DNA of 27,503 nucleotides from Mnemiopsis leidyi (lineage: Eukaryota > Ctenophora > Tentaculata > Lobata > Bolinopsidae): positions 1-27,503 of the forward strand of contig JH152870.1 in assembly GCA_000226015.1 (NCBI GenBank), in the 5' to 3' direction. The position numbers were made by a program, and so were the translations under genes. The notes beneath the pieces are model-generated. The model ran no database searches. It saw nothing but the letters and a program-made list of their open reading frames with translations, and was not told the origin of the DNA. Below are positions 1 through 8,901 of the stretch, piece by piece; position 1 is the first letter of the stretch; every line of letters begins with the position of its first letter.

Positions 1-345
1 AGCGGCAGATTCCAGGGTATCAGCGACTACGAAAATGTTTGTGTCATCGGCGAACAATACAAATGTGCCTTGATTACTGCATTTAAATATANCGTTTATG
101 TAAAGGAGAAAGAGCAAAGGTCCTAATACCGACCCTTGGGGCACTCCTAGTTTTACTGGGAGACATTCTGAGTCTTCACCAAGAACGCTTACATACTGGT
201 GTCTGCCATTCAAATAACTAGACAGTAATTTAAGGGCATTGCCTCTAATTCCATAATGACTTAATTTAAAGGGTTCGTTTTTGAACCACTTTTGAAAAGT
301 GCCGAAAGATTTGCTGACTTCCAGATTTGAGGTAATTCTCCACTG
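1..345 (-). mobile_element. Non-LTR retrotransposon reverse transcriptase fragment
   Basis: Reading the minus strand from 345 to 1 gives about 115 codons with no stop. They contain reverse-transcriptase blocks in order: [19 protein letters not shown], then [18 protein letters not shown], then LFADDTNIF, which carries the catalytic Asp-Asp pair of the palm (about positions 40-54). These blocks are typical of LINE elements of the jockey/CR1/L2 type. The reading frame begins just after a stop at 346-348. The finger region that should precede it is missing or scrambled, so this copy is 5'-truncated or rearranged, and its C-terminal part lies beyond the window. One base (position 92) is N and blanks a single residue after the IN pair. 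No ATG is needed for such an internal fragment. The family is clear; the exact clade is not. Confidence 0.9.
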
Positions 346-1739
346 TCAGTACATTTCCTACAGTCATCCCCTGATTTACTGGGCCCCGATTTACCGGGCC
401 TCATTCCTTTTCGAATTAAAAAAATTGTTGCTGGATCCTTTCATGTTGTAAATGGAGTGTGCAGTGGTAACTAATATGTGATCCCCTGCATTCCTGCCCT
501 ATGGACATATGATACACAAGCATTAACAAGCGTGACTCTGACAGCACCTTGCTAACTCAACGGCCTGGTGTTCTCATATGTATCACGTTGGGTGTTATCG
601 TACTGCTTGACATCTGTGCTCGTATGACTGGATCTCTGTCAAATGTCAATGCAAGATTGTGATGTGATCACCAGAAAGGAAACGAGTAGTGTCATGTGAT
701 ACACTACATGTAACATAAGGTATCACACCAAGCTCTGGAACAATGAAATGAGGATTTAGTAAAATACAATTTTAGTAAAATACAATTTTGATTGGGCTTG
801 CACCATGCATTGTTAAACTTGGCTTGGAGAAACCACAATCCATCATAAAACCTGTCCTAGATTAGTTTGTGCTTCGCGGCAGCAGGTCTGGCAACTTCTG
901 AAAATTATTGGCTAGAGCTACAAAGTTGCGCCACTGGAAGATACATCATGCTGTGCATGTGGCACCCATCGCCAGAACCAGCATTTGAAGTTGCTTAATG
1001 CTGTATTGCATGGGTACCTCAGTCTTTGTCGAGAGAGCTGTGCAGTGCTTGTCGAGGTGATACCCGACTCACACCAGTGGTGTAACGTTGCAGGTCTAAC
1101 CAATATGGCGCCCCACAGCAATAAAAAGGCGCCCCCAAGGCGCCTCTAGTATAAGGGCTTACTAGGAGCAATTTGTTAAAATATGGCTGAAAAATCTAAA
1201 TAAATAATGAAGTTATTAAACCAAACATGCGATTTTGCTAGTCATGCAGTTAATGTTGCAAAATTGTCCCATATTTTTATGACGATTTGGCACCCCCTTA
1301 TGTCGGCGCCACGGCGTAGCCGGGACTGCCCGGGCATCAGTACGCCGCTGACTGATGTGCGTTAGAATGTTAAACGAATATCATCTCAGTGCCCGGTAAA
1401 ACGCTACATAACATTAAGTAGCCCAGCAGCCAGCTCCCCATTAAACCAATTTTTCAACACCACATATTAAATACATTTATTGAGTTTTGAGGTATGAACG
1501 ATTTGAATGGCACAGGTTAAGGGTTAGAAAGTAGGTGCAACAAGGAACAAGGTTGTAAACAGTCCAAAAAAGACGTCTTTCTCTTTGGACTAAGAATGTC
1601 TTTCTCCTGCAGAGAGTACATTACGGGTCAATTTTCTGCAAACAATATAAGCAATTTGGGCAATATGGTTGTTTACAAGAAGAATATTAAAACTAAATTT
1701 AAGAATAAAACTAAATTTTATTAAATATCAGCTAAAGCA
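346..1739. other. Intergenic, repeat-derived, no gene seen
   Basis: I see no coding pattern on either strand beyond short chance frames. It contains a two-copy stretch around 372-400 (gatttactgggcc then gatttaccgggcc), a palindromic GGCGCC pair near 1128-1146, and at 871-895 a GC-rich segment shared with 2334-2358. The composition fits old transposon debris continuing from the retroelement to its left. Confidence 0.5.
871..895. repeat. Dispersed GC-rich repeat, copy 1
   Basis: The segment gcttcgcggcagcaggtc followed by tggcaac recurs at 2334-2358 with agacaac at the end. The shared core extends past the hairpin arm into non-palindromic sequence, so the two are related copies of a dispersed repeat rather than independent GC hairpins. 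Confidence 0.6.
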
Positions 1740-2270
1740 TTATATCAAGAATTTAAAAATCAAATTCAAATTTACGTAGTTGGGACTTTGAGATGAAATT
1801 GGCGTTGTTACAGTAACATCATAAAAATGCTCAAAGATTAATTTAGATATCACTATAAAAGAATCAATGCTGATGTGGGAGAGCAAAGACCATAAGTTAA
1901 TAAGGATTGCGTGCCCACTCTTGCTCCTTGATAGAAAAATTAGTTTGGTCAAGGTTGTTACAAATTTTCAAAGTCCCAACATAAAAACACGCATACGGTA
2001 TAAATTGATTACAGATAATCTTACAGGACTAAAAGGTCTTGATCTTAAAGAGGAAATAGTAAGATCATTATTTGAAAATTTATTGACCTGGCTGCTTCAA
2101 ATCTCCACATTCTTACATATTTCAGTCACAAGGAAGTAGCATAGTCGTCTTAGAGATCTTAGCTTCCAACAAGGCTTAGTTCTATTACATAGTTGATCCT
2201 ACAGGTGTAAAATAAATTTTGAGTTTTACTATTTATGCTCTAACTTTGCCTTGCGTTGCGGCCCATTTTC
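1740..2270. other. AT-rich intergenic with two opposed short ORFs
   Basis: Two short open frames overlap on opposite strands: 1740-1952 minus, 70 codons, and 1867-2139 plus, 90 codons. Neither has a recognisable motif, a splice signal that would extend it, or a composition unlike its AT-rich surroundings. I treat both as chance frames. Confidence 0.4.
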
Positions 2271-2288
2271 AATGTTGAAAATTATGGG

Positions 2289-2358
2289 GCAGCTTCGCTG
2301 CCGCGCCGCGCGCTTCGCGCGCGGGGGGCTGCCGCTTCGCGGCAGCAGGTCAGACAAC
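2289..2358. repeat. Three tandem TTC(G)-loop stem-loops, GC-rich repeat
   Basis: Three perfect stem-loops follow each other. 2289-2301 pairs gcagc with gctgc. 2306-2324 is CCGCGCGC, TTC, GCGCGCGG. 2329-2345 is CTGCCGC, TTC, GCGGCAG. All three have the same TTC loop closed by C-G. The right flank (2334-2358) is shared with 871-895, which marks it as part of a dispersed repeat. The base composition is far more GC-rich than the AT-rich sequence on either side. Confidence 0.65.
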
Positions 2359-2379
2359 GTTTGACAACTCTAACTTGCT

Positions 2380-3250
2380 GTAACCAGGGCCCTTTTGCGC
2401 GCGTCGCACGCGCCACCAGGTTAGGTGAAGCTTAGCTACACGTTGACTAGCCTCCGGCGCGCGAGGCACGCGGACACGCCCACGGGCGTGAAACAAGTGA
2501 AGCCCTAACCAGAGCCTTTTTGCGCTTGACGAGATGATATCCGTCTAACGTTCTAACGAAACGCGAGGAGATCAGCAGAAAACTGCGAGCCGCGCGCGGG
2601 CCGGGTAACACCTCGACAATTTTGCGCACGTAGCGTGCATGAGCACTTGGTTAAGTGAACTTATAATTTTGAGTTCTACTTCATGTGGTGAAACCAGCAA
2701 AAGGGCTTTAGTTAAAGTTGCTATTGTCTGACTTCGTCCGACCCTCATTCGAAGCGAGCGAGAGAATAAAATGACGGGAGGGTGCGCGCTGCTGTACAAA
2801 GTTGCTAAATCAGTATAGCCCATACGTGTGCGCGCGCGGCTCAAAATTCGGACAGGCCAGGTCACCAGGTTCGAATTCGGAGCCGCGCGCACTGCACACA
2901 CGTATGGGCTATACTGGTTTAGCAATTGAGGAAATTATGTTTATATCCGTCTACTGTTCTTTAGCTGTGTGAGTCGGATATCACCGTGACAACTTTAGCA
3001 ATAGTTAGAGCAAATACGCAGTGACGCGCGCATAAGGGCTTTGGACTTTGGAGTCTGGTTGACGAGATTATATCCGTGCCGTTTACTTTTTTTAACGAAA
3101 CGTTCAGCTTAAGCTGCGTGAGTCGGGCATCACCGCGACAAGAGTCTGGCTTTACCTAACCGTACTAGGTGCTTATGCATGCTTCGTGCACGCTACTGCT
3201 ACGCCACCAGAGGCGTAAGCACCTGCGGTTAGTTTAAAGCAGTGCGCACC
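2380..3250. repeat. CpG-rich degenerate repeat block
   Basis: This block is rich in CGCG runs and has diverged copies of one motif: gacgagatgatatccgtc near 2527, tatatccgtc near 2941 and gacgagattatatccgtg near 3061. The last two are followed by similar 'gtgagtcgg...atcaccg.gacaa' tails (about 2969-2993 and 3119-3142). Short frames on the minus strand cross it but have no recognisable domain. It looks like several nested or degenerate repeat copies. Confidence 0.5.
2801..2925. repeat. Foldback element with arms of about 42-46 bp
   Basis: The left arm (2801-2842) begins gttgctaaatcagtatagcc and continues through catacgtgtg to cgcgcggctc. The right arm (2880-2925) is its reverse complement with one substitution in the outer part and a short insertion in the GC-rich inner part. 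A 37-base loop separates them. Long, nearly identical arms around a short loop suggest a foldback or MITE-like insertion. I could not identify a target-site duplication with certainty. Confidence 0.65.
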
Positions 3251-3462
3251 CTAGTTCTGTCGTTTTTTCTCGCTTCGAATAATGCTGTTTTCACAAAAAC
3301 GTAAGTCCAAAAACAAAGTTTCGAGATAATTCAACTTTTGTGTTTGCAATTTTTGGGCATTTTTTGAACTTGTGTCTGGGATGATGATCATCATGTGTCT
3401 GGGATGGAAGTAAGTTCATATAGATAAATCAAATTATTTGCTTAAAACCTTAGATAGATTGC

Positions 3463-3636
3463 TAAAAAGTTTCATCTATCTGCCAGCATAAGTGGACAGA
3501 GTTAATCGAGTATACGCCGCTTTCGGACAGGATCACTGGATCAAGAGTAGGTAAAAAGTTTCATCTGCCAGCATAAGTGGACAGAGTTAATCGAGTATAC
3601 GCCGCTTTCGGACAGGATCACTGGATCAAGAGTAGG
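3463..3636. repeat. Tandem duplication, 89 + 85 bp
   Basis: The segment 3463-3551 is repeated directly at 3552-3636. The copies are identical except that the first has four extra bases (ctatctgcc instead of ctgcc). The near-identity indicates a recent duplication. No coding frame runs through both copies. Confidence 0.9.
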
Positions 3637-3862
3637 TTTGGGTTTTCTCTTCTCTGAAGACAGAAAGCATAAAGGTCTTTCCCTTACTAAACTCTTGAAT
3701 TTTTTGAGTAAACATCGATTTATAGTCCTTGGCAGTTGGCTTCATGAGAGCGTTTATAGTACAATCCGTCACCCCGGGCTGTAAACTGAACCATTTGAAC
3801 ACCTTCAAGATAGTGAGTTCCAGGTATTTCCTGTTGTTATTACACATTGCATGTAGACACAA
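3626..3862 (-). pseudogene. Possible NDC80-like CH-domain fragment
   Basis: A 78-codon minus-strand frame contains the stretch VTDCTINALMKPTAKDYKSM followed by FTQKIQEF. The pattern P-x-V-x(3)-I-x(2)-L-x(2)-P-(S/T)-x-K-D-(F/Y)-x(2)-(I/M)-F-T is like the segment of the NDC80/HEC1 calponin-homology domain that holds 'L-x-x-P-S-x-K-D-F'. Nothing of the rest of NDC80, such as the remainder of the CH domain or the long coiled coil, is visible nearby. The adjoining upstream frame (about 3863-4018) is open for short stretches but interrupted by stops. If the resemblance is real, this is a broken fragment or retro-copy. It could also be chance or part of the neighbouring transposon debris. Confidence 0.3.
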
Positions 3863-4059
3863 AAGTCGTAAATGGGCTTCTTTTTCTTAAATTGCTTCTC
3901 CACAAGGGCGTTGAAGCTATCAGCAGCCCTGGATCATAACTTTTGATATGCATTATGTACCTTGACAGCTTCCACCCGAGAAATCAACATTGGTCTTCGA
4001 TTTGTGACTCTAGCTGACTTTTTTATTTTCCTATTGAAAGATTGTATGTGTAGATCAAC

Positions 4060-4345
4060 TCTGAGTTAATGCACTGTCATCTGAATCCCAGAGTTAATAG
4101 GAACATTTCTTTACAAACTCAGTTGAGGTCCCAAAATGAAAACAGTAGTTTGCAGCTCTTTTATGGGTGTTATGGCCTTCTTGTTTTTGCTGTCTTCGAT
4201 CGATTTCTTTTGCACTCACATGTCTGGCTATAAATAATCGTTGTGAAGGGAAAGCCATACTCCAGAACTGTCTCCAATACTTCTGCTTGTCCTGTTGTGA
4301 AAACTTTTTGCAGCTCTGAAGCCTTTTGCAATTACAAGAACTCAT
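4060..4345 (-). pseudogene. Decayed transposon-type ORF (Cys-rich, VCKxMFLxTLG)
   Basis: The frame starting at 4345 has a Cys-rich beginning (SSCNCKRLQSCKKFSQQDKQ), then a W-R-Q-F-W-S-M motif and a basic stretch. The next expected motif, an invertebrate transposon-associated V-C-K-x-M/F-F-L-x-T-L-G, appears only after a frame change near 4105-4112. There the sequence reads TGT AAA GAA ATG TTC CTA TTA ACT CTG GGA, that is CKEMFLLTLG. The original frame instead ends in CSY and a stop at 4094. In many invertebrate genomes these two motifs occur in this order in uncharacterised transposon-related proteins, so I read this as a frameshifted relic. The element class is not determined. Confidence 0.5.
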
Positions 4346-4349
4346 TAAT

Positions 4350-5079
4350 TAGGGGTGTCCTCCTGCCCGGAATAACTGGTTCAGGTGCTTCAGCGAATAT
4401 TTTTCAAAACGTGCGGGTTTGATTAGAAAGCCAAGAAGCATGTATTAAAGAACAAGTCGATAGTTGTGTTCCGATCACGTCCAATGAATATCAAGCTATA
4501 AGCACCAATCAAAGCGTTTATCCCCATACACCACCATAATTAGCATTAGACTGTCTTATAGATATTTTAATTCTGCAGTACAAGCATATTTTTACGAGAA
4601 TAACCATAATTTGTTGAATTATTTGTCCAATTTTCTCACTCAAAGGGGTCTGGTTAGCAAAATCCACTGAGCATAATCAGGTTCCATATAGCCATCATTC
4701 TGAAGATTTCATTTTTCAAGAGGAAGCTCAAAACAAACTTCCTTAACTCTCAAACCTTTAAGCATGAAAATGGCCGCAGTGTAATTTCTTTCAGTGAGCC
4801 ATACACTTTAGAAGTTTTTTAGGTTAGTAAATATTATGATTTATGCCACTTTTATAATTATTAATTTTAAGCTCTATTGATGTTTTGCCTACTAATCTAT
4901 TATCATGTCTCATATTATGATCAAGGTTTTACCAGGGTGTACTACTAACAGTGAAAAGATCCTTGTATATTAAAATCTGATTTGCCACATCCTTCACAGC
5001 TTAGAAGCCTCATTAAATTATATTTAACTCCATTGTGTATTGCTGTGTAAAATTTGATTTTTATTTATTTATTTATTTA
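4350..5079. other. AT-rich intergenic, nothing recognised
   Basis: No open frame of note and no known motif. A short (ttta)n-like simple repeat, tttttatttatttatttatttac, ends it at about 5059-5079, directly next to a foldback element. Confidence 0.45.
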
Positions 5080-5215
5080 CTTGCTAAGCCAACATATCCC
5101 TGTGGCTTGTGCTGTGTGCGCCCTATTGAGATGCACATAGGTGTGAGCTTTTGCGACGCCCGTCCGTCCTAATTTCGCGCTTAGCTCCCACAGGGATATA
5201 AGTGTTTAGCAAGCC
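5080..5215. repeat. Foldback element next to (TTTA)n tract
   Basis: The left arm 5080-5105 (cttgctaagcc...atatccctgtgg) matches the reverse complement of the right arm 5187-5215 (ccacaggga...tagcaagcc) with a few mismatches. About 80 bases lie between the arms. This arrangement is typical of a small non-autonomous foldback or MITE-like insertion. It carries no coding sequence of its own. Confidence 0.55.
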
Positions 5216-6096
5216 ATACACTTTAAACACTGGCTCTAAATCATCCAACAAATTCCCCCGATTCCCACTTAACTGAAGTCTCTCTTTGCCAGAATAAATG
5301 CTCTTCAGACTGAAATATTTTCGAATGAGTATCAGAACAGTGACCAAACTGCACCCCTCATAAACTCCTGTCTTGTCAATAAATACGAGGGTGCAGAGAG
5401 CTACCTACCCAAACAGTCTGACAGGGAGGTTACCATCCAACCAGAATCCTCCATATTTACTGTGTCCCTGGCCCCTCATGTGACATTCAATTTGTAGACC
5501 GCTTATCAGGCACAAAATCACTTCTTACCTGCCAGGATCTGTGTCTTTACCATATGACTCGATGTTCTCATGAGGTGTTTGAGCACCTTATTAAGGAAGG
5601 GTCGATTGAGACAGGCACTAGATACTCTCTTACCAGGTTAGAATTAACAATTGGCAATAGAAGAAAATTTGCATGGTTGAAATTTTTGGCCATTTAACCA
5701 TGGCAACAGGACGAAGGCCAGATGTTTAAAAATCGTAGTCTTTTGCACCAAAACATATGTCCGACCTTTCTCCACCATGAGAAACCCTAAAATACTTTGA
5801 AAATCCAGTTGACCTGTAGAGTCATTTGGGATAAAAAGAGGGGCCAAGGCCTCAATTATTTAATTGTTTTATAAATTAGATATTTATTAATTAGATAAAT
5901 AATAATATTATTTTAATATATTATAAATTTTCTTCAAATTTTTGTAATTTGTATGATATTTCGAGAGATTAAGTGTGATGATGCTGGCATCATTATTTAT
6001 TATTTATCATTGCTTGTATTTATTTAGATCTGTATAATTGGATTATGAAGGGGCTTCAATTTATAATGACTTACATCTTACTGGCAACACATTCAG
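5216..6096. other. Intergenic region upstream of the LD-motif gene
   Basis: 5356-5640 has fairly balanced composition and short open pieces in two plus-strand frames, but no family is recognisable. 5850-6010 is extremely AT-rich (taataatattattttaatat and similar). I see no clear promoter element. Confidence 0.4.
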
Positions 6097-6105
6097 AAAT
6101 ATGCT

Positions 6106-7241
6106 ATGACAATGGGATCTTCGACTCTCTACCCACCCCCTTCTGCATTTATGAATGGGAGATTGAGCAACAGAACTTCAGCAATATTGAATGCAGGTAT
6201 GTTCACCAAAGTAAGCTACAATTTCAAAACTTAAATTCTTCGTGTGACTACCAAAATTTCTTTTTCAGCATGCAATAGATTTGCTACATCAATTGAAGTA
6301 TATTAATCTGTGTAGCACAATGTTAAGCAAGAAAAACATGATGAATTTAAATTGATTTGATTTTAATTCTAAATAAGCCAACAATTTCAGCTAACCCAAG
6401 CTGCAACTCATTAAACCTTCTGGAATTAGATGAGCTACTTGGCTGGGCTGAAAGTGCAAAATCAACTCCACATCAGTCAGCAGCATTGGACGAGCTTGAC
6501 AAGCTTCTTGGAGAGTTTAACATTGAAGCAGCAGACAGACACGAGAAGAAAATATTAGAGGCCAGGCCCCAACTAAACCGCACATCAAGTTTTCACACTT
6601 CAGAGAACGATATCAGATCACATTCAGTCAATGCAGCTCCAATGACGATTGAAAGTAGGGTATTTAGTGAACCAAGATTTGAGACCTGCAACCCTGAACC
6701 CGACCTCACTCCTATCCGGCCTCCTGCTCCTTTATCATCTCCCCCTGATAACTCAGGCACCCCAATGGATGACATTTTGAAGAAAGAGTATCCACCAGAA
6801 ATACTACACAATTTCTTTGGCCGGAGGAATATAACTGACACCCAGAGCGAGATATCATCAGTTGTCCCTGAAAACACCCTCTCAGTTTGCAGCAGCTCAG
6901 TCTCCAGGTACTCCAACTCTTTCAGCTCGTCTGAGAAGGCCAGCAACTACACCATGTTCTCGCTCCCACACAGGAACGGTGCGTACGCGCAGGTCCCCGC
7001 TGCCTGCCCCAAACTCAACACTCTTCTCTCTCACAACACCCGCTACGATGTAAACACCCTGTCGAGCACTTTCAGTAGGCGGAGTAATTGTAACACTTTG
7101 AAAAGTAATGGCAACACCCTGAAAAGTAATACAAACACACTGAAAAGTACAACCAGTACACTTAGGTCAAGCAGCGGCCTGCCATTGAAAGCAAGTCGTA
7201 AAAAGAGACGATGTAAGTTTCTGCTATGTACCCCTGTGTAA
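6106..7241 (+). CDS. Ser/Asn-rich protein with two LD-like motifs
   Basis: The proposed structure is two exons, 6106-6196 and 6391-7241, with donor CAG|GTATGT and acceptor ACAATTTCAG|CTAAC. The phase is 1 on both sides, giving 313 residues. The second exon alone is open from 6357, but bases before 6391 are intronic in this model. Near the start of exon 2 are LLELDELLGWAES and, about 20 residues later, ALDELDKLLGEFN. The second fits the paxillin-type LD motif LDxLLxxL/F, which in that family is an amphipathic helix binding FAK/vinculin-type partners. The rest is Ser/Asn/Pro-rich and probably disordered. It ends in a run of NTLKS-type repeats and a basic KASRKKRR stretch. No LIM domain follows, so it is not a full paxillin. 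A GTAAGT at 7213 could splice the stop away, but I found no further exon. Family and function are unresolved. Confidence 0.55.
7075..7175 (+). repeat. Coding tandem repeat NTLKS-type
   Basis: Within the LD-motif gene, a unit of 24 bases (aacactttgaaaagtaatgg and variants) is repeated about four times. It encodes NTLKS-NG, NTLKS-NT, NTLKS-TT and STLRS-SS. An unrelated-looking NTLSS just upstream may be a fifth, weaker copy. The repeats encode regularly spaced Ser/Thr and Lys and lie directly before a basic C-terminal stretch. Confidence 0.75.
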
Positions 7242-8890
7242 TATGTTGTGGTTTGGAGAATTTCTTGAATTTTTTTACAAATTTGTAAGCTGTAAGTCTC
7301 AGTGCTGGGTTTGCAAGAGAGATCAGATAACTTCTTTAACCTGTCTGGTGATGCTCCTGGCTCCAAACGATTTCAACTGTATCAGAGTTTATGCATTTTG
7401 TGTTGGACCCCCTCAAATCACAATGTTATATAGGTAACATAGTTCATGAATAAGTAGAATGATGATTATTTAAGAAAATTAACTTAAGGATAAGAAAGTA
7501 CTGCAGTTTGGAGTAAAAAAGTAATTATTACGTGTTGTGTTGTTTGTTTGAGCACTTTCTCGAGTAATAATGGATCACGCGATTTTGGAAATTTATTTCC
7601 GTTATCATCCATCTTAATGGCCATGGAAGTCACAATCTTTTGGGTGGGGTCAGAATTTTACCATGTGACAGCGATTGGCCAATAAGAAACCAGTAACAAC
7701 CAATAAACTTTGAAAACACTGTCACATGATAGAAAGATTTCCGACTACTCCCGAAGAATTTTGACGTCCATTAATTTCAAAATATTTCAGTGAATGTTTT
7801 TACAACAGTTTTCTGTATAATCTCGGTTCATAATACATAATAGAAGTGTTGTTTTGTCATACTATAACTGGAGAAAGTCTCTTTCCCTGTTTTTCTATAC
7901 AAATGTTGATAATTGATTTTTTCAGATAGTCAAATAACATGCATGGCTAATATTTGATTATTGTTTTCCATTTTGTTTACACCCACTAGATGATTATTAA
8001 GTATTGATTACACAGATTTGGTGACACTATGACTAATATTTAAATACTGACACAGGTTTCCTACAATTCATTCTAAGATCGAGGCTGTTCTGACATCGTA
8101 CTCGTGTAATATTGTACTAACATTATATAACCCAAATCTAAATATTACTGACATTATGGCAGACAGTTTTAACGTGGGCAACTGATTTTATAAATTATAG
8201 AGGGTTCAGATTTCTCTAGCTCATTACATATTCGACTTTATACGGTAAATCTTAAGCTTCCACCAACGAGCACAACATAATTGATAAGTATCTATCGACT
8301 ACCGTTGTGTCGAAACTTGCACAGCTGAAATGAATGATGCGAAATTTAGTTTGAACACCATGAACTATATTCTTTTACAAGTTTTGTTTTATTTTTATAG
8401 GGGTTTGTATCAGCATTTGATTGAAACATTTCTGACATGTGGCAAATTGGGCAGGTTGGCCAATTTCAAATTTGATTCTTTGATTTAGTTAATACCTTCA
8501 TCAGCTCATGATACTACATGCATCACATTAATTGAAGTAGATTTGCCAATATTTTGTTTTATGGAAAAGTAAAATCCAAATTATAATCGTTTAAAGCATT
8601 ATATATTTATTCAGATTCATATTGTGTTATACAATCGCGCACCTATATTAATTTATATGTTCGATTTGTTACCCTAATTCACGTGTACTTTTGAATCTCT
8701 GTCTTTTATTGCGTTTACCTGAACATTAGGTAAGAAAGTCGTTCTTGTGGAAGATTTTTTTGCTTTTCTCAAGTATTATCTGCAACTTGTGCCTGTAAAT
8801 CTCTGATTTTTATTCCAGTCTAGAAATATAAATTGCTGTTTATTTTACAAATTTGCTGTTGATGAATGAAGTGTAAGCAAAATAACCACT
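7242..8890. other. AT-rich intergenic before NOC4L
   Basis: No exon was found here for either neighbour. The only structure I see is an imperfect inverted repeat at 7621-7771 (separate entry). Near the right end, TTTTTATTCCAG (about 8807-8818) has the look of a splice acceptor, which would suit a 5'-UTR intron of NOC4L. Confidence 0.45.
7621..7771. repeat. Imperfect inverted repeat with CCAAT-containing centre
   Basis: The left arm 7621-7672 (tggaagtcacaatcttttgg ... catgtgacag) aligns with the reverse complement of 7717-7771 (tggacgtcaaaattcttcgg ... catgtgacag) with several mismatches and small gaps. The centre, attggccaataag...caaccaat, is itself roughly symmetrical. The ten-base ends catgtgacag/ctgtcacatg pair perfectly. 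This is probably an aged MITE. The two CCAAT boxes belong to the element and need not be promoter sites. Confidence 0.5.
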
Positions 8891-8901
8891 TATCCAGGAA
8901 A

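Noticed and set aside
2860..2880. tRNA gene from the B-box-like GGTTCGAATTC
   Set aside because: No A box at the right distance and no cloverleaf; it lies in the loop of a foldback.
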